Assembly (NCBI GenBank): GCA_016209805.1
Contig: JACQVJ010000173.1
Location: 1 to 8,448 of the forward strand
DNA from: Ignavibacteriota bacterium
GTDB lineage: Bacteria > Bacteroidota > Ignavibacteria > UBA10030 > UBA6906
Length of the DNA stretch: 8,448 nt
Direction of reading: 5' to 3'
A model generated the notes under the pieces. It was given only the letters and a program-made list of their open reading frames with translations, did not search any database and was not told the origin of the DNA. The position numbers were made by a program, and so were the translations under genes. Shown piece after piece: positions 1-6,309 of this stretch (its first letter is position 1; the number at the start of each line of letters is the position of its first letter).

Positions 1-552
1 AGGCACGAGACCTCCAGTGTGCAGTGTCTTGCTCCAATCAACTCCACCATTCTCCGAGGATGTTTCTTGATCCGCACCCCCGATCCGGTCCAGTTCAGGA
101 TGGACGAACTGCAGTACTCCACCGAAGAACGACGGCTGCCCCGAGACGGCAAGTGTTTCACCAATCTGAAATTTATTCTTCCAATACTGAACGCCTCCGA
201 ACCAGACGCATTGCATCGTGCCTGTTTCGTCTCCGAGGATAAGAACCAGGCGGGCTTTGCTCCGAAAGCCAATCACCTTGAACGACCGGACTTCCCCTAC
301 GACCGTGTAATCCTGGCGGACATTCGCCTGCTGTGTATCACGAGTTGTGGAAAACTCCATGGAGCGCCTGCGCAGTTCTTCAACGGTAACGATCGAAGAC
401 CGATCAAGATAGCGGCGGGGGACGTAGAAGAGAAGGTCACGGACAGTTTTCACCCCCTGCTTTTCGAGCGCTGTCGCCCGCGCAGGCCCAAAGCCTTTGA
501 GGTATTGTATGGGGGCAGCAAGTGGTTCTAAAGAGGCGGGGTTCGATTTCAT
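1..552 (-). CDS. recG: ATP-dependent DNA helicase RecG, N-terminal part (runs off the window)
   Basis: This is the first 184 codons of a minus-strand gene whose 3' end lies beyond base 1. RecG is a branched-DNA helicase that remodels stalled replication forks and Holliday junctions in the cytoplasm. The translation shows the family's N-terminal helical region with LKGFGP (residues 18-23) and DLLFYVPRRYLDRS (39-52). The OB-fold 'wedge' follows at about 83-155, starting YTVVGEV and including VLILGDETGTMQCVWF. The visible part ends at HTGGLVP, where RecG proteins enter the helicase core; the Walker motifs lie outside the window. The ATG at 552 is the only plausible start: reading upstream in frame for at least 15 codons gives no other ATG or GTG. 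No Shine-Dalgarno sequence precedes it. The hydrolase gene ends 83 nt upstream on the same strand, but a separate promoter candidate sits in the gap. The family call is confident from wording and order of the motifs. Confidence 0.93.
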   Translation of the reverse strand, partial: MKSNPASLEPLAAPIQYLKGFGPARATALEKQGVKTVRDLLFYVPRRYLDRSSIVTVEELRRRSMEFSTTRDTQQANVRQDYTVVGEVRSFKVIGFRSKARLVLILGDETGTMQCVWFGGVQYWKNKFQIGETLAVSGQPSFFGGVLQFVHPELDRIGGADQETSSENGGVDWSKTLHTGGLVP

Positions 553-561
553 GACAGGTGG

Positions 562-590
562 AAGATACGCGTGGTAAGAGCGAGAGTCAA
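562..590 (-). promoter_or_regulatory. Candidate recG promoter (TTGACT-N17-TATCTT)
   Basis: On the minus strand, TTGACT (585-590) and TATCTT (562-567) are separated by exactly 17 nt. The -10 box ends only 9 nt before the recG ATG, so a transcript starting about 7 nt after it would be almost leaderless. That fits the missing Shine-Dalgarno sequence. The same layout recurs at four other intergenic sites in the window. It has not been shown to be active. Confidence 0.4.
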
Positions 591-635
591 GGCAAGCAGC
601 GTCAACAGCCGATGGCCCCCGTGAATGATGACTGC

Positions 636-2540
636 TCACTTCAAAAGGATCATCCGCTTCACGTTTGTGAAGATGACACTGCCTGTGGTTTCCCTCGCCT
701 CCATTCGATAGAAGTATACGCCGCTGCTCACCTTGTTCCCGAAGCTGTTCGTCGCATCCCAATCTTCGACGAAGTATCCAGGCAAACGCGGTTCGTTCAC
801 GAGAGTTGTCACTTCCTGGCCGAGGACATTGTAGATTTTGAGCGTTACGATACTCTCCTTCGGAAGCATGAAGGGAATCTTGGTTGTTGGGTTGAACGGA
901 TTCGGATAATTCTGTTCGAGAACATAGCTCGCCGGGATCCTTCCCTCCACACTCACGGCCACCGGTATCGATCCGACTACGGGAATATCAACGTATGAGG
1001 GACTCGATGGTGATGTGAGCAGAAGCGAGCTTGACGAGACAAAATATGGGATCGTATTCGCTCTGTCGGCATGCAGCAAATCAAAAGAGGTAACCTCAAT
1101 ACCGATTCTATTTCCTGCTGAAACGATATGAGACAGCGCCCGCCCTTCCACATCAAGCTCGTGAATTTGTCCCGGTGTATTCTGTCGAATGCCGTTTATT
1201 GTCCGGCTCACGAATCTCCAATCAAAGCCTGTTCCGGTTCCAACAACATCGTAGAAGCGGACATGTGCCTGGAACTTTGGTGCGTCACCCTGCACAAAAA
1301 TCCGACCAACCGGAATTCCTGTAACTTCGATATCGGTCTGCAGTGGTTCAGAAAGAAATCGGACCGGACTGCTTGTAAAGGCAGCCATGAACTGTCCGCC
1401 TCCATAGAGATCGTTCCACGCCATCTCGGGCGTGTAACTCGAATCGTATGCCAACGAGAACTGGTAAGACTCCGCGGTGAAAGGAGGTGACGTCCGAAGT
1501 TCTCCCCCGGAAACATAGAGCCGAAGTAAGTTGTTCGGTTGCGGAGGCCAGGATGGCGTAGTATGCCATGGCCAGCCGGGGCGGTCATCGGCATAAAACA
1601 CGATGGGAATCGAGTCTCCGTCAAGCGAGAAGCCCCTGATCCAGTGATCAAACCACTGGATAGTCTTCTGCAGAACAAGCGCAGCTTGTATGGTATCGAC
1701 GGGTTCGCCGTGTCCGTTTGTGCCGAAGTACGACCAGATGGGAACTCCCCGCGCAGCAAGATTCGATCGGGCGGCGATTCCGCCGTTGACCGGAAACAGG
1801 AAATCAGCCCAGCCGAGTCCTTGAAAGACCGGAATGCGGACGCTATCCACGAAGCGACCAAGATCCCGCTCATCGATGAACACAAGGAGGCTGTCATACT
1901 CATCTGCAATGATGAAGTCACGCGCACGATCCCGATCAGTGGTATAGCGAACGGAACTGAGAGTGAGTTCGCGCGGTAGTCCGTACGTAACACATCCTCG
2001 TGGAACGAGGGCACGCGCAAAGTCGGGGGTCGCAATTAACGGCGCGACCGCTCTAACCCCCGGCATCTGGTGGATTGCAGCCATCCATGAATGGATGCCA
2101 CCTTGCGAGCCGCCGGTAACGCCGATCTTGTTGGGGTTTATCCACTGAGCATTGCGGAAGTACTGAATGACGCCAAGCAAGTCATGTATCTCACGCGGTC
2201 CGCTGACAGAGGAGAGGCCGCCTGAATTCCCCTGCCCCCGGACACTGTATGCAATCGATGCATATCCGTACACTGCCATGGCAAGCGCAATAGGAAGCAT
2301 CTGATCCTTGTTTCCTCCAAAGCCGTGCACAAGCACAATACCGGGAAACCCGCCGGATGGTGGCAATCCCAGCGGCCTAACGATCGTCGCTTCGAGCACT
2401 ACGCCATCGCTCATCACAATGGTGACATCGTTCCAGATCTGTGCCGAACACGTCTCGGACAACGCAAGAAAAATGGTGAGGCATGCAATCTGAGAGGAGA
2501 AATTGATCCTGCACTCTCGACGTGAAGAAGACCGGTTCAT
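636..2540 (-). CDS. Secreted S15/CocE-family alpha/beta hydrolase with T9SS C-terminal sorting domain
   Basis: A 634-aa exported serine hydrolase of the X-Pro dipeptidyl-peptidase (S15)/CocE type. Residues 1-33 form a Sec signal peptide: a basic start, then a hydrophobic stretch ending in CSA before Gln34. The catalytic domain begins near MSDGVVLEATIVRP (43-56) and contains VHGFGG (71-76). The nucleophile elbow is GGSQGG, with Ser145. By analogy with CocE, Asp246 (GWAD) and His277 (NGHGEP) complete the triad. Residues about 335-510 look like the PepX_C jelly-roll domain. Residues about 540-634 are a T9SS type A sorting domain with QNYPNPFNPTT and a YNVLGQEV segment, implying export across the outer membrane and cleavage or surface attachment. 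An in-frame ATG exists at 2618, but ATG 2540 is chosen because GGAGG lies 5 nt before it and the signal peptide begins there. Substrate (peptide or ester) cannot be told from sequence. A divergent promoter pair separates it from hppA. Confidence 0.88.
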   Translation of the reverse strand: MNRSSSRRECRINFSSQIACLTIFLALSETCSAQIWNDVTIVMSDGVVLEATIVRPLGLPPSGGFPGIVLVHGFGGNKDQMLPIALAMAVYGYASIAYSVRGQGNSGGLSSVSGPREIHDLLGVIQYFRNAQWINPNKIGVTGGSQGGIHSWMAAIHQMPGVRAVAPLIATPDFARALVPRGCVTYGLPRELTLSSVRYTTDRDRARDFIIADEYDSLLVFIDERDLGRFVDSVRIPVFQGLGWADFLFPVNGGIAARSNLAARGVPIWSYFGTNGHGEPVDTIQAALVLQKTIQWFDHWIRGFSLDGDSIPIVFYADDRPGWPWHTTPSWPPQPNNLLRLYVSGGELRTSPPFTAESYQFSLAYDSSYTPEMAWNDLYGGGQFMAAFTSSPVRFLSEPLQTDIEVTGIPVGRIFVQGDAPKFQAHVRFYDVVGTGTGFDWRFVSRTINGIRQNTPGQIHELDVEGRALSHIVSAGNRIGIEVTSFDLLHADRANTIPYFVSSSSLLLTSPSSPSYVDIPVVGSIPVAVSVEGRIPASYVLEQNYPNPFNPTTKIPFMLPKESIVTLKIYNVLGQEVTTLVNEPRLPGYFVEDWDATNSFGNKVSSGVYFYRMEARETTGSVIFTNVKRMILLK

Positions 2541-2545
2541 GTGAT

Positions 2546-2550
2546 CCTCC
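2546..2550 (-). promoter_or_regulatory. Shine-Dalgarno site deciding the hydrolase start
   Basis: GGAGG on the minus strand lies 5 nt upstream of the ATG at 2540. It favours this start over the in-frame ATG at 2618, which would add 26 residues ahead of the signal peptide. A short inverted repeat, GATCC/GGATC (2543-2547 and 2557-2561), places part of this site in a 5-bp stem. That is too short to claim translational control. Confidence 0.65.
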
Positions 2551-2650
2551 AGTTGCGGATCGTCAGCACACATAACCAAGGTCCAATCCGCCGCAGGAGT
2601 GAAACCAAAGCCCTGCACATTCAGAGTCTCCCGAGAGCGGATTTCCTACA

Positions 2651-2679
2651 ATGATACAAAGGAGAAGTCCCAGAGTCAA
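2651..2679 (-). promoter_or_regulatory. Candidate hydrolase promoter (TTGACT-N17-TATCAT)
   Basis: On the minus strand, TTGACT (2674-2679) and TATCAT (2651-2656) are 17 nt apart. The -10 box with its next two bases, TATCATTG, is one mismatch from the Bacteroidota -7 consensus TAnnTTTG. A start near 2644 would give a leader of about 100 nt before the ATG at 2540. This is a pattern match in the expected place. Confidence 0.5.
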
Positions 2680-2765
2680 TTATGGAATCCCTGATTCGCT
2701 GCTTCAAGGTAGCTCAAGGAGTTTTTGCGTATCGACGCAATCGTGAGTGTCTTTGATTTATCGCC

Positions 2766-2794
2766 TTGCCCATTAATCATTTTTTGAATATATT
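2766..2794 (+). promoter_or_regulatory. Candidate hppA promoter (TTGCCC-N17-TATATT)
   Basis: TTGCCC (2766-2771) and TATATT (2789-2794) are spaced by 17 nt, and TATATTGG is one mismatch from TAnnTTTG. A start near 2801 would give hppA a leader of about 190 nt, unusually long compared with the other transcripts inferred here. The leader would contain the foldable element at 2887-2960. Confidence 0.45.
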
Positions 2795-2886
2795 GGCTGC
2801 CACAACCAGCGAGATTTCTCTCCTCAATAGGTAATCCTGGTTCAAGGTTTATCTCTCTGAGCATTACCCCCGTGTTTTAGACGAGT

Positions 2887-2960
2887 AGCCCGTATCGGTT
2901 GAGAACCGGAGGGTGAAGTGCAACGGGACAAAGAATGTCCGCGGTTTCCGTGGACGGGCT
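2887..2960 (+). promoter_or_regulatory. Structured 5' leader element upstream of hppA (possible cis-regulatory RNA)
   Basis: A perfect 7-bp outer stem, AGCCCGT (2887-2893) with ACGGGCT (2954-2960), encloses two small hairpins. One is CGGTT-GAG-AACCG (2896-2908). The other is GGACA-AAGAA-TGTCC (2926-2940). Together they give a three-way-junction-like fold of 74 nt ending 33 nt before the hppA ATG. A further pairing is possible inside it: CCGCGG (2939-2944) with CCGTGG (2948-2953), using one G-U pair, which would compete with the second hairpin. No known riboswitch class was recognised. The stems are seen directly; a regulatory role is inference from position and from the long leader. Confidence 0.35.
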
Positions 2961-2993
2961 TTCATCATCAATACTCTAAGGAGCAGTTACTTT

Positions 2994-5123
2994 ATGGAAC
3001 TATTCACCACGCTCTCGCCTGTACTCGGTGTCGTTGGCTTGCTTGTGGCGTTCGGAATTTACTTTTCAATCAAGCGGCAATCGGCCGGGAACGAACTTAT
3101 GCAGGACATTGCCGGACAGATTCAGGTTGGAGCAATGGCCTTCCTCAAGCGGGAATACCGTGTGCTAATCTTCTTCGTTCTCATCGTGGCGGTGTTGCTG
3201 GGATCCTTCCTGCAGTGGCAGACCGCTCTTGCGTTTGTCAGCGGGGCAACATGTTCAGTCCTTGCAGGCTTCTTCGGCATGAAGGCAGCTACAAAAGCCA
3301 ATGTGCGCACAGCGCAGGCTGCAAAGGAACATGGTCAGGGACGTGCTTTACTGACTGCCTTCAATGGTGGGGCCGTAATGGGGGTGAGCGTGGCAAGTCT
3401 CGGTTTGATCGGCGTTGGTATTTTCTTTATGGCCTACGGAAAACCTGAGACTGCAAACATTATCAACGGGTTTGCAATGGGGGCAAGCTCCATCGCTCTG
3501 TTCGCACGTGTTGGCGGTGGAATTTACACAAAGGCTGCCGACGTCGGCGCAGACCTTGTGGGAAAGGTTGAGGCTGGCATCCCCGAAGACGACCCTCGCA
3601 ATCCGGGCGTCATTGCCGATAATGTGGGAGATAATGTGGGCGACGTTGCTGGTATGGGGGCGGACATCTTTGAGTCGTATGTTGGCTCTATTGTAGCTAC
3701 GATCGCCATCGGCGCCACGCTGCTTCCCGAAGGCCTCGGTCTGCTCAAGGCATCCGACCTTGTTGGAGATGCCGACATCAAAGCGATCCTCATGTCGCTG
3801 CCGCTTGTGCTTGCTTTACTGGGTCTTATAGCCTCGTTCATAGGAATAGGATCGATGCGGATACTCAAACAATATTCACCTGCGGCCGCGCTTCGGTATT
3901 CAACGTTCATTGCCGCCGGGCTTTTTCTTATCAGTGGTTATCTCCTTATCCGAAGCTACGACGTGAGCAACAACGTCTTCTGGGCGGTCTTCTTTGGAAC
4001 GATCGCAGGAATTCTCATCGGATTGATAACGGAATATTATACCTCTGGAGGACCAGTTCGCAGGATCAGTCTGGCAAGTAAGACCGGCTCGGCGACCAAC
4101 ATCATCAACGGTCTCGCCGTCGGACTGGAGTCCACTGCCCTACCCGTGATTGCAATCTGTGTCGCGATCTTCGTTGCAAACGATGTGGCTGGACTGTACG
4201 GTATCGGCATTGCGGCTGTCGGAATGCTTGCCACGGTTGGCATCACAATGTCGGTTGATGCCTACGGACCGATTGCAGATAACGCCGGGGGCATTTCCGA
4301 AATGTCAGGTCTTGGCCCGGACGTCCGCAAGATCACCGACGGACTCGATGCACTCGGCAACACGACAGCTGCAATCGGAAAAGGCTTTGCCATCGGGTCG
4401 GCTGCATTGACCGCGCTTGCACTCTTTGCAGCGTACTCGCAGGCCGTTTCGGCATCCATCGTCTCCGGACTAACTGAGATGAAGTCAGCTGGGATTGCCC
4501 TTGACGATATCTGGAAGCGATACGATTCACTCCTGATAGACGGGGAATCGCCTCTTCAAATCGTTGTCACCGACCCGATAGTTGTGATCGGTCTTTTCAT
4601 CGGGGGCATACTTCCTTTCTTTATCGCCGCATTGACAATGACCTCAGTCGGCCGCGCAGCAGGCAAGATGGTGGACGAAATCAGACGGCAGTTCCGTGAG
4701 ATTCCGGGATTGCTGGAAGGCAAACCCGGCGTCAAACCGGATGCGGCCCGTTGCGTGGATATCTCAACGACAGCGGCACTTCGCGAGATGATCTTGCCTG
4801 GGATAACGGCAGTGATCGCCCCCGTGGCTGTCGGATTCCTGATCGGCCCAGCTGCCCTGGGTGGAATGCTCGCTGGGGCAACGGTGAGCGGTGTGCTTCT
4901 CGCTTTGATGATGGCTAACGCCGGAGGTGCGTGGGATAACGCGAAGAAAGCAATTGAGAAAGGCGAGATTGAAGGAGAGAAGAAAGGATCAGACGCTCAC
5001 AAGGCGGCTGTTGTCGGCGATACGGTCGGAGATCCCTTCAAAGACACATCAGGTCCGGCAATGAACATTCTTATCAAGCTGATGTCGGTCGTTTCCCTTG
5101 TAATTGCACCGCTTCTTGTTTGA
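2994..5123 (+). CDS. hppA: K+-stimulated membrane ion-pumping pyrophosphatase
   Basis: A 709-aa polytopic membrane protein of the M-PPase family, which couples pyrophosphate hydrolysis to cation export across the inner membrane; the length is typical. The substrate-site motifs are intact: [20 protein letters not shown] (174-193), DDPRNP (199-204), DNVGDNVGD (209-217) and the C-terminal [14 protein letters not shown] (675-688). GNTTAAIG (455-462) has Ala and Gly where K+-independent enzymes have Lys and Thr, so K+ dependence is expected. FESY (226-229) puts the transport-associated Glu at residue 227, as in Na+-pumping Thermotoga-type enzymes, rather than four residues later as in plant H+-PPases. 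Na+ or mixed Na+/H+ transport is therefore likelier than pure H+ transport, but this is not certain. The open frame extends to an ATG at 2913, but ATG 2994 is chosen: the mature-like N-terminus [12 protein letters not shown] starts there and AAGGAG (2978-2983) precedes it by 10 nt. It is monocistronic, with its own promoter candidate and terminator. Confidence 0.95.
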   Translation: MELFTTLSPVLGVVGLLVAFGIYFSIKRQSAGNELMQDIAGQIQVGAMAFLKREYRVLIFFVLIVAVLLGSFLQWQTALAFVSGATCSVLAGFFGMKAATKANVRTAQAAKEHGQGRALLTAFNGGAVMGVSVASLGLIGVGIFFMAYGKPETANIINGFAMGASSIALFARVGGGIYTKAADVGADLVGKVEAGIPEDDPRNPGVIADNVGDNVGDVAGMGADIFESYVGSIVATIAIGATLLPEGLGLLKASDLVGDADIKAILMSLPLVLALLGLIASFIGIGSMRILKQYSPAAALRYSTFIAAGLFLISGYLLIRSYDVSNNVFWAVFFGTIAGILIGLITEYYTSGGPVRRISLASKTGSATNIINGLAVGLESTALPVIAICVAIFVANDVAGLYGIGIAAVGMLATVGITMSVDAYGPIADNAGGISEMSGLGPDVRKITDGLDALGNTTAAIGKGFAIGSAALTALALFAAYSQAVSASIVSGLTEMKSAGIALDDIWKRYDSLLIDGESPLQIVVTDPIVVIGLFIGGILPFFIAALTMTSVGRAAGKMVDEIRRQFREIPGLLEGKPGVKPDAARCVDISTTAALREMILPGITAVIAPVAVGFLIGPAALGGMLAGATVSGVLLALMMANAGGAWDNAKKAIEKGEIEGEKKGSDAHKAAVVGDTVGDPFKDTSGPAMNILIKLMSVVSLVIAPLLV

Positions 5124-5146
5124 TCAAAACTTGGACCGAGGGATAG

Positions 5147-5180
5147 AAAGGCCGCCACGAGATACCGGGCGGCCTTTTTT
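5147..5180 (+). terminator. Rho-independent terminator of hppA
   Basis: GGCCGCC (5150-5156) pairs perfectly with GGCGGCC (5168-5174) around an 11-nt loop. It is preceded by AAA and followed directly by six T (5175-5180). It starts about 25 nt after the hppA stop codon. Confidence 0.92.
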
Positions 5181-5210
5181 CATCCTTAACATTTATTAAC
5201 CAGGCCTCAA

Positions 5211-5239
5211 TTGTAATTGACGGCCGAACCTCATATCTT
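5211..5239 (+). promoter_or_regulatory. Candidate promoter for the 119-codon ORF (TTGTAA-N17-TATCTT)
   Basis: TTGTAA (5211-5216) and TATCTT (5234-5239) are 17 nt apart, just after the hppA terminator. The -10 box ends 10 nt before the ATG at 5250, so the transcript would have almost no leader, as inferred for recG. The site supports the idea that the downstream ORF is expressed. Confidence 0.42.
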
Positions 5240-5249
5240 CTGCCACCAT

Positions 5250-5609
5250 ATGAGAACACGAAAAGGCATAGTATCGTATCTTGCACGGCAGAACGGAGTA
5301 GTTTCCATCCTTCTCGCTGGTGCGCTGACTTTTTCACTATCGCTGGTATCAATATGGGAAGATGATTCCCCCACCTCTAAGCAAACCCAGCAGCAACTCA
5401 CCAACGAGCAGGCCTATCTCGTTGTCATCGTAACCCAACCTTCAAAGCATCCGCAGGAAATACCTCAATCGGCAAGTGATCATCTCCTCAATCGTTCCAA
5501 TCCCCCAAGGTCAGGGTTTTGTTTCACTCACCCGGTCGCCTCGGTTGACGAAGCAATAACGCTGGCCTCTCACTTCGTTTACACTCAAACCACCTCTTCT
5601 CGGCTTTAG
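5250..5609 (+). CDS. Hypothetical 119-aa protein with one N-terminal hydrophobic segment
   Basis: Not recognised. From the ATG at 5250, the product has a basic N-terminus (RTRK, Arg13), then a hydrophobic segment at about residues 16-36 that could be a signal anchor or uncleaved signal. The rest is polar and rich in Ser, Thr, Gln and Pro, with a single Cys (SGFCFTHP) in the C-terminal half. This suggests a membrane-anchored or exported protein. An ATG at 5217 would add 11 residues but overlaps the candidate promoter, so 5250 is preferred. There is no Shine-Dalgarno sequence; the -10-like box is 10 nt upstream. It lies between the hppA terminator and a set of very small membrane-protein genes, with a 109-nt gap to the next. 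It could still be a chance ORF: no family resemblance supports it. Confidence 0.45.
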   Translation: MRTRKGIVSYLARQNGVVSILLAGALTFSLSLVSIWEDDSPTSKQTQQQLTNEQAYLVVIVTQPSKHPQEIPQSASDHLLNRSNPPRSGFCFTHPVASVDEAITLASHFVYTQTTSSRL

Positions 5610-5637
5610 TCATCCGTTCATCGCGCCTCACAAGGAA

Positions 5638-5661
5638 CTTCAGAACTTCCAACATCTGAAG
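5638..5661 (+). repeat. Short hairpin upstream of the small-protein genes
   Basis: CTTCAGA (5638-5644) and TCTGAAG (5655-5661) form a perfect 7-bp stem with a 10-nt loop. There is no T run, so it is not a standard terminator. It sits between the 119-codon ORF and the first small-protein gene and could be an operator, an mRNA processing structure or chance. No promoter of the type seen elsewhere is evident in this gap. Confidence 0.25.
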
Positions 5662-5718
5662 CGTCCATTAGTCACGTTAACCCGTTTCGTTTGCATTCAC
5701 CACTCAGGAGGAATTTTT

Positions 5719-5865
5719 GTGGATACTCGCGACCAGTCCTCGGACAGCACAGAAACACAAACGCCTTCGAGGTTTGTCGATAGAATGACCGGCGTGCTCG
5801 CACGGGCATTAGTAGTGGCGCTGACGGGTTACGTCATTGTTAAAATCATTCATAAATATATGTAG
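5719..5865 (+). CDS. Small single-span membrane protein, 48 aa (GTG start)
   Basis: Not assignable to a family. AGGAGG (5706-5711) lies 7 nt before a GTG start, an ideal ribosome-binding site that makes a real gene likely despite its size. The product has a polar, acidic N-terminal half (DTRDQSSDSTETQTP) and then one predicted membrane helix at about residues 26-44. It ends in the basic tail HKYM. The charge pattern is acidic outside the helix at the N-terminus and basic at the C-terminus, suggesting an N-out/C-in orientation. Its TAG stop is part of the TAGGAG ribosome-binding site of the next gene, 10 nt further on, so the two are probably translationally coupled. Very small membrane proteins are often accessory subunits or regulators of larger complexes, but no partner is identifiable here. 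Confidence 0.72.
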   Translation: MDTRDQSSDSTETQTPSRFVDRMTGVLARALVVALTGYVIVKIIHKYM

Positions 5866-5875
5866 GAGCATCGCA

Positions 5876-5998
5876 ATGGCACACCAACCGACAGTGGAAA
5901 ACAAGCCGCAATCCGGAGCTCGAATTGCATTCATCATTTTCATGTTCGTCATCGGAGTCTTTGGACTCCTCATCATCCTCAAGCTTCTCATCGGCTAA
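5876..5998 (+). CDS. Small single-span membrane protein, 40 aa
   Basis: Second gene of a tight pair. TAGGAG (5863-5868) overlaps the upstream stop codon and lies 7 nt before the ATG. The product starts with a short polar stretch (MAHQPTVENKPQSGAR). It continues as one strongly hydrophobic helix at about residues 17-35, rich in Ile, Leu, Phe and Val with Gly at 27 and 30, and ends LKLLIG. No signal-peptide cleavage motif is seen, so it probably stays as a membrane-embedded microprotein. Size and topology resemble small accessory subunits of respiratory or transport complexes, but no sequence motif supports a specific one. The strong ribosome-binding site and coupling to the 48-aa gene are the evidence that it is expressed. 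Confidence 0.75.
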   Translation: MAHQPTVENKPQSGARIAFIIFMFVIGVFGLLIILKLLIG

Positions 5999-6071
5999 GA
6001 ACGTGAACTCCTTTGCGCAACACTGCAGGAAAGTCACGTCTTGCCAAACGGGGAATCGTTATTCAGTGGTC

Positions 6072-6140
6072 GCCGCACATCTGATCGTGTCTTATCGTCG
6101 AATTGAGATGCAGCAGAAACATGACGCAAAGATGTGCGGC
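6072..6140. repeat. Perfect 11-bp inverted repeat with 47-nt spacer
   Basis: GCCGCACATCT (6072-6082) is the exact reverse complement of AGATGTGCGGC (6130-6140). It fills most of the 206-nt gap between the 40-aa and 34-aa genes. No T run follows either arm. It could be an mRNA structure controlling the 34-aa gene, the ends of a small non-autonomous element, or a paired binding site. The gap contains no recognisable gene otherwise. Confidence 0.45.
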
Positions 6141-6204
6141 AGCGCTTTCCCCTCCCCTTGAAATCATCTCCTCACATCAAACGAACACCCACGGAGTGTA
6201 CTTT

Positions 6205-6309
6205 ATGACCACAGCGGCAGTCATTACCATGTTGACCACCTGGGCAATCGTCACGTTCTTCACAATCAAGTTCTTCGTCAAGGCGATGCGAACACCAGAA
6301 AAGCCCTAA
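6205..6309 (+). CDS. Small single-span membrane protein, 34 aa
   Basis: Not confidently recognised. The ATG at 6205 is preceded by GGAG (6193-6196) at 8 nt. The product is one hydrophobic helix (about residues 4-25, with Trp13 and several Phe) followed by a basic, Pro-containing tail, FFVKAMRTPEKP. Its size and layout recall the tiny accessory subunits that accompany some sodium-coupled transporters (MetS-like), but the usual Trp-Gly-Gly pattern is absent and no transporter gene is nearby, so that idea is weak. The frame stays open upstream to an ATG at 6103, but that stretch lies across the inverted repeat and lacks a ribosome-binding site. It is convergent with gpsA: its TAA stop (6307-6309) overlaps the gpsA stop, leaving no space for a terminator. 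Confidence 0.65.
   Translation: MTTAAVITMLTTWAIVTFFTIKFFVKAMRTPEKP

Larger units (their letters stand above)
2541..2993. other. Divergent intergenic region, hydrolase / hppA
   Basis: These 453 nt separate two divergently transcribed genes. They hold a minus-strand promoter candidate (2651-2679), a plus-strand promoter candidate (2766-2794) and long leaders on both sides (about 100 nt for the hydrolase, about 190 nt for hppA). The hppA leader has a GGTAAT/ATTACC repeat (2830-2835 and 2863-2868) and a more compact fold at 2887-2960. No convincing gene is seen. An open frame of 62 codons on the minus strand (2676-2864) covers both promoters and resembles nothing recognisable. Confidence 0.6.

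Noticed and set aside
19..531. 170-codon plus-strand ORF
   Set aside because: It is the antisense shadow of recG, whose translation on the minus strand shows clear family motifs.
604..634. Possible terminator after the hydrolase gene
   Set aside because: Only weak complementarity and no T run on the minus strand.
1208..2035. 275-codon minus-strand ORF inside the hydrolase gene
   Set aside because: It is another frame of the hydrolase, which has a full set of domains and catalytic residues. The product here is Ser/Arg-rich and unrecognisable.
2543..2561. GATCC/GGATC hairpin partly covering the hydrolase ribosome-binding site
   Set aside because: Five base pairs with a 9-nt loop is too common by chance to claim translational control.
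2676..2864. 62-codon minus-strand ORF in the divergent intergenic region
   Set aside because: It covers both candidate promoters, has only a poorly spaced G-rich stretch before its start, and resembles no protein I know.
2887..2960. Possible tRNA: 74 nt with a 7-bp acceptor-like stem and inner hairpins
   Set aside because: There is no GTTCGA-type T loop, no GG in the D loop, no U before a plausible anticodon and no ordered T stem. It is better treated as a leader structure.
5074..5352. 92-codon minus-strand ORF across the end of hppA
   Set aside because: It runs through the hppA terminator and a candidate promoter and overlaps the hppA 3' end. No motif supports it.
5925..6161. 78-codon plus-strand ORF overlapping the 40-aa gene
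   Set aside because: It is Ser-rich and frame-shifted relative to the small membrane gene, with no ribosome-binding site. It also spans the inverted repeat.
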